A stretch of 64,000 nucleotides of DNA, from positions 124,001 to 188,000 of the forward strand of contig JAGVSM010001158.1 of NCBI GenBank assembly GCA_022494885.1, read 5' to 3'. The DNA is from Micrasema longulum (taxonomy: Eukaryota; Arthropoda; Insecta; Trichoptera; Brachycentridae). This document shows, in pieces, positions 1 through 10,030 of the stretch. Made by a program: the position numbers and the translations under genes. The notes under the pieces were generated by a model that was given only the letters and a program-made list of their open reading frames with translations, did no database searches and had not been told where the DNA came from. The first letter of the stretch is position 1; each line of letters opens with the position of its first letter.

Positions 1-75
1 CTTAGGCGAAAGCGCTCGTTGGTCAAAATAATAAAAAGTAAAACTTAACCAAGGAGTTTCATTGATAAGTTTATT
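1..75 (+). mobile_element. Penelope-like element 3' end, cut by window start
   Basis: The window opens inside a hammerhead-like motif: the right side of stem II (TTAGGC), GAAA, the palindrome AGCGCT and C at 4-18. The following ~55 bases match 14169-14255 (same order, including CAAGAGGTTTCATTGATAA-like sequence). The 5' half of the motif would lie left of the window. Assignment to a Penelope-like terminal repeat rests on the related motifs at 46.96 kb and 7.14 kb, which sit next to endonuclease frames. Confidence 0.55.
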
Positions 76-224
76 TATAATTTTATAATAATCATCAAAT
101 AGTTTGTTCAATACATAAAGATTCAATGTATACTTCACTGTTTTACTGGGGCTGACTGTTTTCGGCAAAATGCAAATCTTAGGTTGTGTGGACAGTCAGA
201 CTTTAAAAATAATTAAATCTGGTT

Positions 225-403
225 ATTTACATCTTAAAATGATTTTATATATAATAAAAACCAATGTATGCATTATTTATCATTTGTCAAACCAAAAAAC
301 ATTCCAGCTGTCCTATAAATTTGATTATTCAGTCTCACAAAAGTGCTACTATCTCAGTTTTACTTTTTTATGGCTAGCTGCTTTCCACATAAATGCGTTC
401 AAT
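225..403 (+). mobile_element. MITE-B fragment (right end)
   Basis: Matches the right half of the inverted-terminal-repeat element at 42557-43141 (shared stretches TGCATTATTTATCATTTG, AAAAACATTCCA and the terminal GCTGCTTTCC...GTTCAA). The left terminal repeat is missing, so this copy is truncated. The small open frames here are incidental. Confidence 0.5.
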
Positions 404-1510
404 TAAAAGGAAGGCAAATATTTTTTTTAAACACCGTTTTCAGGTCGATAACCCATCTAAAGAATGTACGTATGTACGAACATATAATTACTGATATTTA
501 TAATAATGTAATCAAATATTATATTGATGTTTTTTGTGTTATTTTTATTTATAATGGATCGTATTGTTTACTGTAATATTACTGCGGCAATATGTTTCTA
601 ATAAAATATTTTTGCGCGTATGTATCGTATTTTCTTAGGCACAAATAGGCGGTCTCAGTAATATAAGTGGGCTCATTTCTATTATTCATTGAGTGGTGTA
701 AATATTGTCAGTTATTTCTAGTAGCATAAGTAGACTCATTTCAGTCCCATCTTTAACGGTTCGATGAAATGATCCGTAAATAATAACCTATTTCTCAAAG
801 TATGAGTTCTGTAGCTATAAAATTGGGTTCATAATACCGTTTTTTCATTTTCCTGAAAAGTAACACTTTCGCAGTAATTCTCTTGTCCACCCATTTAAAG
901 TGTATTTTTGTTTGTTTTCAAAAATTATGTCAACGGGAAACGTAAACGTCAAACATTATTTTTTTCTCAATTAAGTTTTTTTTGTCACATCCAATGTTTA
1001 CATCTCAGAATAAAGTTAGGTTTTTTTATGTTTGAAAATCTTTGTTTTTAATATTACATGAGTATGTTTGACTCTGTATTTTTGAACACAATAAAATAAA
1101 ATAAAAATCGTGATGAAACCGTGTAAATGTGGTATTTTATGAAATATCAAACATGCTGATAAAAGTACCTTTGAAATTAATGAAATAGGTATATTTATCT
1201 CCAATTTGAAAGTAATCAGATGTCATTCATTCAATTAAAACCCAAGCGGCCATGTAATTATTAATTTACAAATAAACCACAGACAATGGGAGCCATTATC
1301 ATAGGGAGAAGTAGGGAGATGGGACGACGGGAGGTCATTCCACGCCCAACTCGGTCGAGACACTAAATATTTCACGGGTTCTGCTTTGTTTATAAACCAT
1401 TCCAAAATCACCTTTTCTTACGTGCTATGACGTAATAATGCCGTGGAAAATTAATAATACAATTATTACATTTTTTAATTGGTTTAAAAAGTGCATTTAG
1501 TGTCAAAATC
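404..1510. other. No recognisable feature
   Basis: AT-rich sequence with many short poly-T runs. A GC-richer, purine-rich patch lies at about 1285-1380. No long frame, repeat match or RNA gene was seen. The patch could be regulatory DNA, but nothing in it shows that directly. Confidence 0.4.
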
Positions 1511-1570
1511 AACGCGTTTGTTCTAGGTTCGATTCCCAGCAGGATGGACTTGAAATATTGATTTTTAACT
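1511..1570 (+). mobile_element. SINE2 fragment (B-box half)
   Basis: Contains a tRNA B-box-like GGTTCGATTCC followed by a GACTTGAAATATTG stretch like the start of the SINE2 body at 53.1 and 59.8 kb. Only this ~60-base core is left. Too degraded to be a tRNA gene. Confidence 0.4.
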
Positions 1571-2012
1571 TGATTTTTCTTCGCAATATTTTATTCACAC
1601 AATATCCGACAAAACTCTTTCATATAATTTTACTCAAAGTGAAAGAGGCAATAAAACCAGTATAGTTTAATTAAAATTAAATCGTTGTTAATGAAATTGA
1701 AAATTTAATCGTGTACTTAGTCTTTAAAATGTTTTTTTAGTGTTTTGGGGAAGTATTTTCATCACTTTAATAACAATTTTTCAACATAAATAAAAATATG
1801 TAAATGCCCTCGTATTAATATATTTGTCAATGAATAATGTTTTGCCTCCACTTTGCAATAGTTTCACCGATGCAGTGCTATATGCACCACTGGGGTGAAC
1901 ATGATTTTTTTTTAGATTAAATACAATATTTGAAACACTGGCTATTTTAAATTTGTTTTAAAAAAACGCGCAAGATACTTCAACTAAACAGGTTGCTATG
2001 AAAACAATCAAT
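1571..2012. other. No recognisable feature
   Basis: AT-rich. A short match to the SINE2 tail (GATGCAGTGCTATATGCACC) is at about 1869-1888. Nothing else is supported. Confidence 0.35.
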
Positions 2013-2110
2013 ATCCAGCCATGACAGGTTATAAGCCCTGTTAATGCCTAGACTTCCATATTCTCTTCTCTAAATGTTATCCTTTTCTACTGTTATGTGT
2101 TAATAAATAT
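2013..2110 (+). mobile_element. LINE-A 3'-end fragment
   Basis: Carries the LINE-A 3' signature: CCAGCC, then ATGACAGGTTATAAGCCCTG, then TGCCTAGACTTCCATATTC. In fuller copies (24.8 kb, 44.2 kb) this follows the end of a reading frame, so it is the 3' untranslated part. Truncated on both sides. Confidence 0.6.
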
Positions 2111-2934
2111 CTCTGATTTTTATGTAAAATTTGAACATTTTCAAAACTGACGTCACGCCCTTTCATTACATGGAGTCATTTAGTTATATCTCCACCTGAT
2201 GAATATTTTCAGGAGATAAAATGGAAATTCAGGATTCACGCCTGAAAAGTTTCCGGGCATTTCAGTTCGTCCTGGGCTCTGTCCCTACCGTTTGCGAGGA
2301 ATCGTGCCAATCAGGCGCAATAAATTTAACAATTTCTAAACTTCTGAATCACCAAAAAATATCTTTAGACTACATAATTCATGAAGCGAAAAAATTGTTT
2401 GTTCTGAAACACAGACTACAAACTTTGGAAAACCCTTAAGTAAGATATTTGAGAAAAAAGCTTTTCGAAATTCTTTTTATTAAAAGGTTTATTCTTCCAT
2501 AACCAATTTTCAAGTCTCAGTTCTTTTTTCTTAATCTTATTGACTTTAAGAAATTTCTTTTGCACAATAAATCTAGGCGTGTCAATTTCTAGGCCGCTCT
2601 CAACTGTTTACATAAATGTACTAGAAAATAGAAATCAATCTTTGCTACACTTTAAATTCGATCTCATTTTAATTTAATTTGGACAGCGGAAATTCTAACA
2701 TCAACAGAATAGTCAATGTTTAATTGTGTGACGAGTATGACAAGATATACTTACCAGCTAATGACATGTTGTGAAAATTGAATAAATTCACCATCGATTT
2801 TAAACAAAGATAGGCTAGATGTTAGGCATATCCAAAAACGAATAAACGTAATATAATGACCGTCGAAATAAATATGTAGCTTCATTCTGGAACCAATTCG
2901 TTTTGTAAATTCATTCGTATCGTATGAGACGAAA
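2111..2934. other. Mostly featureless; small open frame at 2221-2439
   Basis: A 72-codon frame begins with ATG at 2221, nine bases after an acceptor-like ATATTTTCAG. Its first half is somewhat GC-richer than the surroundings. It matches no family I recognise and lacks a clear donor, so it is probably chance. The rest shows nothing. Confidence 0.25.
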
Positions 2935-3015
2935 CCATGGTGAAATACGACTTTGATTGCGTTAAGGGGAGGATATATAACGAACGAACAAACTAATGAA
3001 ACGAAATTGTGACTG
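2935..3015 (-). repeat. Short dispersed repeat (copy 1 of 3)
   Basis: Read on the minus strand this gives CACAATTTCGTTTCATTAG, a GTTCGTTCG run, ATATATCC and TAACGCAATCAAA. Related copies in plus orientation are at about 42265-42330 and 59970-60035. About 70 bases are shared. The parent element is unknown. Confidence 0.45.
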
Positions 3016-3679
3016 AACAAGCTCGCTGGTCTTTAAGTCCTATTCAAAATCCTTAATTCACTATTTGATGCGCGTTAATTCCTAAGTTCTCAATGAAATC
3101 TTCCCACAAGAAACCCAAGATAAAATTTACTTTTTCATACCGAGATCCATAGAATTGAACTAATCATGGTTTTTACTCCGCCCTGCCTAGAATTCTTATG
3201 TCTGCCAACAAATATCCCAGTCTTGATTGATTTGATAACAAGTTCGCTTCTTTCATGCGATCACTGAATCAAATTCAACTGTGACCGTTCTCTTCCTTTT
3301 TCCATTTACACCTTGTCCAATTTTTCTCTCTCTCATCTTTAATGTTATATCATTGATTTCGTCTATATTCATGGACTTATTTCTACAATTAAATGTTTTT
3401 TTTAATCTATAATGTGATGAATGAAAATATAAGAAGTAAACTTAGAAATCTAATTTAAAAGAGTTACTGAGATATTTGCAAAAAAAAATTGAAAAAAGAA
3501 TTATGAAACTTCTAACTATGCTACACCAATTCAATGGACAATGCTGAAAATGTGCTATGTCAAGTATAATTATAATCTGTTTTTCCAAGATTTAGAGACG
3601 GTTTTCAACTACGCTATTTATTACTTATGTAAGTAAATTTTTATGTATAGTTTATTTTAGCATCAATAACAAATTTTCT
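3016..3679. other. No recognisable feature
   Basis: AT-rich DNA with no repeat match or convincing coding frame found by eye. Confidence 0.35.
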
Positions 3680-4052
3680 ACAACGTTTCGAATATGTCCA
3701 AATGCTTGCAAACTGGCTGGATTTTCTCCCAGGGGATTTGTTTATATTTAAGTTTGTTGCAACAGAGAAGGAAAACATTTTTGAGAAGAGAATATGGGAG
3801 TCTAGGCATTTACAGGGCTTATTACCGGTCATTGGCTGGTTTTAGTGACCACTTTACACACTGTGTACCATTTACCATTCTGCCTATGTTTAAATATCCA
3901 CACTTCTTTAACTCTTCCATCTGTTGAAACACTCGATAAAGGTTTCAGCTCTTTCTTTTCACAAAAGTCAACAGATGAAAGAGTTCGAGGAAATGTGATT
4001 GTTCAAACAAAGGCAGAATGCTGAATGTTACACAGTGTGTATAACATCTTTG
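3680..4052. mobile_element. LINE-A copy, inverted (foldback) arrangement
   Basis: The left arm (about 3750-3925) is LINE-A 3' sequence in minus sense (CTAGGCATTTACAGGGCTTA, then GGCCACTTTACACACTG-like). The right arm (about 3935-4045) is LINE-A in plus sense (AAAGGTTTCAGCTCTTT, AAAAGTCAACAGATGAAAGA, ACAGTGTG). The two 3' ends point outward and the 5' sides meet near 3930. A fragment at 3690-3730 comes from farther upstream in the LINE-A frame. The arrangement recurs at 12.9, 24.6, 51.3-51.9, 57.1 and 62.3 kb. Confidence 0.65.
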
Positions 4053-4120
4053 CAGTCAATTTTTGTCATATTTTTTCCTCGCTTGTACGGCTTTACATAA
4101 AGTGCAAAAGATGTGTCCCT

Positions 4121-4500
4121 TTCCTTCTTCTTCACGTGCCGTCTCCTCTGCGGAGGTTGGCGATCATCATAATTATCTTCACATTGTTAACATCAGTCCT
4201 TAAAAGTGATGTGGTACTTTCTCCGTACCATTGCGCATTGCCTCAAATTTCGGAGCCAGGAAACCCTTCGGCCGCTCGGTCCTCTTTTACCTTTTATTTT
4301 GCCTTGAACTATTAACTGCTGGAGCTGATAAATGATGACATGGCCAAAGTATTACAACTTCCTGGTTGTTGCCAAGTAACTCCTAGATACCTTTCCTTGC
4401 GTTGTAGAACGATCTCATTATCTCTCAAGTGATTTTGAGCATTTTTCTGTGAATCCAGAATTTAAATGATATTATTTTCCCTTTCGTCGCATTATTCAGT
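4121..4500 (-). pseudogene. RTE-like LINE, ORF2 C-terminal end, degenerate
   Basis: On the minus strand the translation, with frame changes, reads LQYFGHVIIYQLQQLIVQGK, then IKGKRGPSGRRVSWLRNLRQ, WYGESTTSLF-like sequence and MMIANL. These are landmarks of the tail of an endonuclease/reverse-transcriptase LINE ORF2 (LGH, GKRGP-GRR-SWL-NLRQW, IANL). The 3' side ends in a GAAGAAGAAGG tail. It is 5'-truncated, frameshifted and non-functional. A second, different copy lies at 4640-5370 in the same orientation. The exact clade is inferred. Confidence 0.75.
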
Positions 4501-4639
4501 GTCCGGCTTTCAGGTGTCTTTTTAAGCTGCTCTAAATATTGTGTAACGATATGGCGGAATAGTCGCCTTTGGCCTTATTAAGACGATCATTTTTGCATTT
4601 TCTTTTTAAAGTTAAAAAAAAGGTCCTGTAAATGTTTGG

Positions 4640-5370
4640 CTTCCATATTCCCTGCTCCAAAAAATGTTTATCATAGTTTTTCTTCTCTTAGTGCCCTGTC
4701 AGGTATCCCCAACGTTGGCAATCACTCTGGCAAAAGTCTCCCTATCCTTTGCTACCCTAAAATCTGCTCTACAGTCCTGAATCTAGTCCAGTATCGTATA
4801 TTTCGCAGTCAGGACATCTATCTTCCTCTAGCCCCTCTGTGATCCTCAATCTTGCCTTTCAAAATTAAATGAAGCAAGTAGTACTTTTCTACACGCATTA
4901 TATGCCCCAGATATGAAATTTTACGAACTTTTATAGTGGTTAATAGTTCTCTGTTCATTCTAGCTCAACTTGAGATTTCTGAGTTCGTCATCAGGTCGGT
5001 CCAAGATATCTTAAGTCTTCTGCGATGCAACCACATCTCAAAAGCATCCAGTCTACTCATAGTATTCACTTTAAGAGTCCAAGTCTCACAGCCATACATC
5101 AATACAGACCACACATAACATTTTACCAATCTTTGCTTTATTTTCAAGTTGAGATTAGCATTGCAGAAGAGGGAATTCATAAAAATACCAGCTCCGGTAA
5201 AATATACCGGTAAAACCAGCTCTTACTGTCTCAATTCTGCATTTAATTTCTATATATGGGTTAAAGGTCTCTGTTCGAATGCTGCCGAGATATTCAAATT
5301 TGTCCACCTTTTCAATGTCAATACCCTTTAATTTAAGAGAAAATGCGGAGTAATCGAGTTTTGCTAACAT
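4640..5370 (-). pseudogene. RTE-like LINE, RT thumb and C-terminal end, degenerate
   Basis: Minus-strand reading from 5370: KVDKFEYLGSIRTETFNPYI, then after a frameshift near 5165-5180 MNSLFCNANLNLKIKQR, YVWSVLMYGCETWTLK, DAFEMWLHRRRLKISWTDLM, then SYLGHIMRVEKYYLLHLILK with stops, then ARVIANVGDT near 4700. The order YLGS, YGCETWTL, FEMW-RR-L-ISW, LGH-MR, IANV is the standard layout of the last third of ORF2 in this LINE type. At least two stops and two frameshifts make it dead. The catalytic RT motifs would lie upstream and are absent. Confidence 0.85.
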
Positions 5371-6380
5371 TAATTTTTAAACCCAGTTGTTCGCCAAATG
5401 ATCCCAGTTAATCAGGCTTGAAATCCACGGAATAGAAAATATGCACAAAAATCCTCCAACTGTATCAAAAACTGACCGATATACCTAACAAACGAAAATA
5501 TTTTCCCCTCTGAAATCCATAAAACTTTTACGATTAAAGCAGCAATTTTTTTTTTTTACAGAATATTTTGCATATTAGTATGCATGTATGTTAGTAGGTT
5601 AAAAATATGCAATATGCATCCAGTCATTTTTTTATTGTGCATTGTAGCCGAGCAAGGTGAGAGAGCATTTTTGCATTTATGATTCCAGTTTTAAATACAA
5701 TAAAATCACAATGGATACAATACACATTGAAATTTAATAAATCAATAGCTTTTCGTTGAATATGTTACAGTCACACTTAAAAATGGTTGTAAATCAACAC
5801 AATTGCAATTAAAATGGATCATTGATAAGTAATTGATATCTTCCATTACTATCAAGCAGGGGATCGGATAAATTAATTTTAATCCTATTTAAACTATTAA
5901 TAATATTGTAATATCGCTCTTAACTATTTAATTGCATAAACTATGTCTTTAAAACCAACTTTACGCGTTTTTTCGTGTCAAAGTCACCACTTAAATTATT
6001 AACTGTTAATTAATTGCGTTTTATATCAAAATTGATTCAAAATATATTTTTTCAATTTGATTTTCAGACTTTTCATTTTTTTACTATATTTTTTTGAAAA
6101 TAGGAATGAGCAATTTTTAATATGTGTAGTTTTTAGTAGACAGCCAAAACTGAAACTTAAAGAAATCAGTTAAAAATCACTTCAAAATTAGACGTTTTAA
6201 TTGTTGAACTTTACGTGTTCATTAAAATGAATGTTTAAAATGAATATACACAATCAAATAAAAGACATAAATTAAATTAATATTTGTGACAGTTCTTCAA
6301 TGTACACTATCAGAATTTTAACTTATTAACTATTATGGATTTACAAAAATATAAATATGAAAGATCTTAGAACTACAAAC
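5371..6380. other. No recognisable feature
   Basis: Very AT-rich. No repeat family or frame was identified. It ends at the target-site duplication of the Penelope-like insertion. Confidence 0.35.
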
Positions 6381-6439
6381 TATAGCCAACAATCAAGGTT
6401 CGTAGGTTTTCACGGCCTTCAGAATACAGATAGTGTTTT

Positions 6440-6899
6440 TCTAGGTTATTATGCCGTGTTTGTGGGCTTTGTATTGCCGACGTTTCGGAGCACATTGCAG
6501 TGTCCATCTTCAGGGCTGAATGTATGAGTGTAGTTTTTAGTGTGTTTAATTGTGAGGAATTTGTACCGTGTCGCAGTCGGGCAATGTATGTAGTTAAGTG
6601 TGTGGAGTTTGTACCGTGGGCTTTGGAAGCACCGGGTACCATGAGGTTCGTAGTCGTAACCCATCATCCCTGTTTATGTTATTAGGATGCTTGTATATTT
6701 CTATGGCTTCCTTTATTAAACGGGCTTGATGTTTTTTGGGCTTTCCAAGGACATTTGGCTCAAATGAGAAATTATGCCCTGTTTCATCATCAAATGAGAA
6801 ATTATGCCCTGTGTATGCCATGCAAGTTGGGCTACCCGGATAAATCAGCTCTTGCAGAGCACTACATAGAAACAGGGCATAATTTCTCATTTGAGCCAA
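6440..6899 (-). pseudogene. Penelope-type GIY-YIG endonuclease C-terminus (minus copy)
   Basis: From about 6785 downward the frame reads ETGHNFSFEPNVLGKPKKHQ, ARLIKEAIEIYKHPNNINRD, DGLRLRTSWYPVLP. Penelope-like endonucleases end with an H-containing (D/E)GH stretch, a catalytic glutamate in an IKEAIEI-like helix, and N-N-NRD-G-LS--W-P. All are visible here. This copy lacks the in-frame stop of the partner copy. With small frame changes the frame continues across the hammerhead-like motif. The N-terminal RT and the GIY-YIG start are absent. The residues before ETGHNF (6786-6899) come from the inversion junction. Confidence 0.75.
6475..6516 (-). ncRNA. Hammerhead-like ribozyme motif (ACGT type)
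   Basis: Minus strand: GCC, CTGAAGA core, an imperfect hairpin (GGACAC pairing GTGCTCC with one bulge), GAAA, palindrome ACGT, C, then GGC. GCC and GGC form a 3-bp stem I across the predicted cleavage site after GTC. All core positions fit the hammerhead consensus. It lies 3' of the minus endonuclease copy. Confidence 0.6.
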
Positions 6900-7206
6900 A
6901 TGTCCTTGGAAAGCCCAAAAAACATCAAGCCCGTTTAATAAAGGAAGCCATAGAAATATACAAGCATCCTAATAACATAAACAGGGATGATGGGTTACGA
7001 CTATGAACCTCATGGTACCCGGTGCTTCCAAAGCCCACGGTACAAACTCCACACACTTAACCACATACATTGCCCGACTGCGACACGGTACAAATTCCTC
7101 ACAATTAAACACACTAAAAAACTACACTCATACATTCAGCCCTGAAGATGGACACTGCAATGTGCTCCGAAACGTCGGCAATACAAAGCCCACAAACACG
7201 GCATAA
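6812..7206 (+). pseudogene. Penelope-type GIY-YIG endonuclease C-terminus (plus copy)
   Basis: The frame reads CKLGYPDKSALAEHYIETGH, NFSFEPNVLGKPKKHQ, LIKEAIEIYKHPNNINRDDG, then LRL and a TGA stop at 7004-7006. The minus copy has CGA (Arg) there, so one C-to-T change split this copy. SALAEH---TGH, the catalytic-type Glu of IKEAIEI and NN-NRDDG match the Penelope endonuclease C-terminal half. This copy reaches about 15 residues farther 5' than the other. The GIY-YIG strands and the whole RT domain are missing. Confidence 0.8.
7139..7179 (+). ncRNA. Hammerhead-like ribozyme motif (ACGT type)
   Basis: Plus-strand twin of the motif at 6475-6516, with an identical core: CTGAAGA at 7142-7148, GAAA at 7169-7172, cleavage-type GTC ending at 7176. 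Stem I is GCC/GGC. It lies just 3' of the plus endonuclease copy, as expected of a Penelope-like terminal-repeat ribozyme. Confidence 0.6.
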
Positions 7207-7240
7207 TAACCCAGAAAAACACTATCTGTATAGCCAACAA

Positions 7241-7974
7241 ACCAAAAAATCAGACATGTTTTTGTTTTTTATGAAATTTCATGTAATTTCAATACAATAA
7301 TTAATTTTTTGAATGGACAGAAATCCAACTTCTCTAATTGTGCTACTTTACCAGAACCGTGGCCGAAACTCGTTTTACTTGCCGAAACTGGTCAAAACTG
7401 GAACCGAAACGTCGATCGTTCACTAGTGGCGGCAAATCGTTTGTATTCATGTTTACTAACCTTAAACTAAACTTTTTTCACGTTCTAATCTTCGTTACAA
7501 AGAATGTTCAAGATTTGAAACTTGGAAAAATGATATAATAAGTTTGAATATAATATCAGGGTAACAGCAGGCGCGTAGCTGCGCTGAAATAAAATTGTCT
7601 CCAAAATCGCCCCTCTAATTTATGAGACATTTCGATCTTCCACTGATAAAATTGGCCCTATCTAATTTCGCCTCAGCTAAATTGTATTTAAATGCGACGA
7701 TACAACGGCCGGTTAACATAATTGCTTCTTTAATAGTAAGCGGAAAAAGTTAAGCAGCGAAAATTGGGTGTGGGTTTTATGCCATTAAAATGCAAATTAC
7801 TGTTTGGCGAATATGAATTTCGGATGTAAATGCATTTTTTGACTGTTAAAATGCAGCGAACTAGTTTTGAGATTATTGTATTATTATTATACGCCTTTGA
7901 ATACAGTTGATAAGTTTATATTTTACTTTTATTTGTTTATAAATTTGTAAAAACCACTATTTTTTTTTATTACA
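7241..7974. other. Unique-looking sequence, no gene seen
   Basis: The part at about 7560-7860 is less AT-rich and free of any repeat found elsewhere in the window. It contains an ATGCAAATTA octamer-like site near 7790. It may be ancient non-coding DNA, but this is only a composition-based impression. Confidence 0.3.
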
Positions 7975-7976
7975 CT

Positions 7977-8013
7977 TCGACCGGTTTCGAGGTTACTACC
8001 ACATCGTCAGGAT
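7977..8013 (-). ncRNA. Hammerhead-like ribozyme motif (ACCGGT type)
   Basis: Minus strand: CTGACGA (8010-8004), a short weak hairpin, GAAA, palindrome ACCGGT, C, then GAAG. Core and palindrome are intact. Stem I pairs only about two bases (TC/GA). It abuts the tail of the SINE1 copy at 8037-8213. No endonuclease frame is left beside it. Confidence 0.5.
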
Positions 8014-8036
8014 TTTTTTTTTATTTTTAAAAGGAG

Positions 8037-8213
8037 TATTTGCGTTCTAATAATTTACGCAAATATTTAATTTTGAGGGCCATTTTCAACAAGTTGTAAA
8101 TAACTCACTATTAGAAAATGGGAACCAAGTTGAGGTAGAGTGGGATTCGAACCACGGACCTTCGATCCGTGAGTCCGAGACACTAGCCACGGGACCACAG
8201 CCCGATACAACTA
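8037..8213 (-). mobile_element. SINE1 copy
   Basis: tRNA-derived SINE in minus orientation. The head has GTGGCTAGTGTCTCGGACTC and the B-box GGTTCGAATCCCACTCTACC. The body has TTCCCATTTTCTAATAGTGA and GAAAATGGCCCTCAAAATTA. It ends near AATTATTAGAACGCAAATA. Five other copies are in the window. As a Pol III type SINE it would borrow LINE machinery to move. Confidence 0.8.
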
Positions 8214-8514
8214 ACTTATAATTACACGCGTTGCTATTTATATAATAAAATATTGAATGAAAGAGACAGAAAATTGAAAGAAAGAGAGAGAAAGAAGATA
8301 ATATAAATCATAATAAAAAAATTAAGTGGTTTATACAAATTTTTAAACAAATAAGTGTAAAATGTCATACCACGAAGTGAAAAATGTTTTTGATAACAAT
8401 AATAGTTTTTAATTTTATTTATTATATCACTCTTTGTTACCAATATTTTTAATGGAGCCAATATCGAAAAATGTGTTCAAAAATAAATAAAGGTAATCAA
8501 TTATTAAGTTTAAA

Positions 8515-8735
8515 ATCGGGTTAAGGTCCCGTGGCTGGCGTCTCGGACTTGGGTTGTGGTTCCGTGCCTAGTGTCTCGGACTCACGGCTCAAAGGTCCAT
8601 TGTTCGAATCCCACTCTACCCCAACTTGATTCCTATATTCTTATAGTGAGTTATTAACAACTCGTCGAAAATAGTCCTCAAAATCAAATATTTTTTCAAA
8701 TCAAAAGAATGCAAATATTTATTATTCATAAAAAA
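8515..8735 (+). mobile_element. SINE1 copy with duplicated head
   Basis: The same family in plus orientation. The tRNA-like 5' part occurs twice in a row: GGTCCCGTGGCTGGCGTCTC and again GGTTCCGTGCCTAGTGTCTC. A single B-box half (TTCGAATCCCACTCTACCCC) and the normal body follow. It ends in an A-rich tail. Confidence 0.75.
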
Positions 8736-9479
8736 ATATTTAAAAAAAAAAAAATAATAACATGATTGTTAATAATGTATTACTCATTGGTTATAATTGG
8801 TCAAATTGGCCCTTTAGGATCCAGGCCACAGACATACCATCTAATTTATTAATAAACTTTGAAATGTAGATTAACATACTGTTTTTACTGCAAAACTTAG
8901 AAGGCCCTAAATTAGCGCCTGGAGCGTAAGATTGATCATCTTGCCTTCATGTAACTAAAAACGTTCGCTAATACACCACACATTACCGTATACACTAATA
9001 GTGTGGGTAAAGGAACGATGGTTGTGTATTTCATCACAATATATGTACTCGTACTTGCATTTGCTACATAATTTTCGCTTATTTATCTGTTGAATGTTAA
9101 CCACGAAGCCAAAGTCGTAATCAAAAAGGACCTACTTGACTCTAGATTATTTTATCTAATAATAAATTAATCTGTCCTATCCAAATCAATAGTTTCATCA
9201 TTTGACAAAAGAAAATGAGCCTTTTTAAGTTTTGTATGATCGACGAAAATTCGTTTGTTGTGTTAATTAAACGTTTTTTTTATTCTATCACTACGGTCTT
9301 CCCCAGAATTTCTTATACTCGAAACAGTCATTAATGCGACCCTTAAAGCGGTCTGTTTTAATTTTTCTTCGTTATTCAATATTCAGTTTACCGCCCTAGT
9401 AATATAACAGCCCCACCCCATTGAATAAAAAAATCGCGCTTCTCTCGGGGAAAAGTATGAGGGAAAACACCTAATGTCA
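8736..9479. other. No recognisable feature
   Basis: AT-rich with an A-rich run directly after the SINE. No repeat match or coding frame found. Confidence 0.35.
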
Positions 9480-9655
9480 CTATTCTACGGCCATTTTTAT
9501 TTCAGCCAGTTTCGGAGAACCGTCAGGAATGTTGAGCACCATTGAGGGAGAAATCCCACCTCCACCCGCAGCTGTTATAGAGTCTTGGGGATTCTCTGTC
9601 AGCCACGCTATTTTAACGAATTTATTTTTTACATACATTTTTTTTTCAAAGTGAT
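9480..9655. other. Coding-like island of unknown identity
   Basis: A GC-richer block in AT-rich DNA. On the plus strand an acceptor-like CATTTTTATTTCAG ends at about 9506. The following frame is open: SFGEPSGMLSTIEGEIPPPP, then AAVIESWGFSVSHAILTN, to a stop near 9655. The minus strand has a 69-codon frame over the same DNA (ITAAGGGGISPSMVLNIPDG). I recognise neither product and see no convincing donor. It may be an exon, an old coding fragment or chance. Confidence 0.25.
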
Positions 9656-10030
9656 TGAGAGTCAAAATCTTGAACAGAAAAGCAATCAAACATATACACG
9701 ATCTTAGTCTTTCTTAATGCCTTCGTTACAACGCGTATATCAATAGAGAACGTATTATAGCTTTACAATTTTGATATATATAATTACCATATTTTTTTTT
9801 CTCAATCAAAGTTTATATTTCAAGAATGTTAAACAAATAAACAATTGTTGAATTCGAAAAATGTGTTTTATTCGAGGATTCGTGTGGTGCATAGGTCTCG
9901 TGGGATGGAGGGATTTGCTTTGGTAAAAGGTTTTAATGGTCTCATGCTTTACTTGGCTCATCTGGTCGGTAGATGGGTGCTTCGCCCCCTGAAACTTTTT
10001 CATCACAATGGCACAAAAAATAAAACAATT
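9656..10030. other. No recognisable feature
   Basis: Overlapping open frames on both strands run through 9806-10387, but none matches a family I know. The GC-richer part at 9885-10000 has no match elsewhere in the window. Confidence 0.3.

Larger units (their letters stand above)
6381..7240. mobile_element. Penelope-like element: two inverted copies with 12-bp target duplication
   Basis: The sequence TATAGCCAACAA occurs at 6381-6392 and again at 7229-7240, flanking the insertion. Inside are two nearly identical arms of about 360-390 bp in opposite orientation: 6393-6785 (minus) and 6869-7228 (plus). An ~83-bp spacer separates them. The 3' ends point outward and the 5' ends meet. Each arm encodes the C-terminal part of a GIY-YIG-type endonuclease and then a hammerhead-like motif. 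The left copy extends about 40 bases farther at its 3' end (GGCCGTGAAAACCTACGAAC in minus sense). The first bases of the left arm are duplicated in the spacer (6791-6815). The high arm identity suggests a recent or conversion-maintained structure. Confidence 0.85.

Noticed and set aside
7370..7420. Further hammerhead motif around GAACCGAAACGTCGATCG
   Set aside because: GAAACGTC is present, but no CTGANGA core or stem II hairpin precedes it at the right distance.
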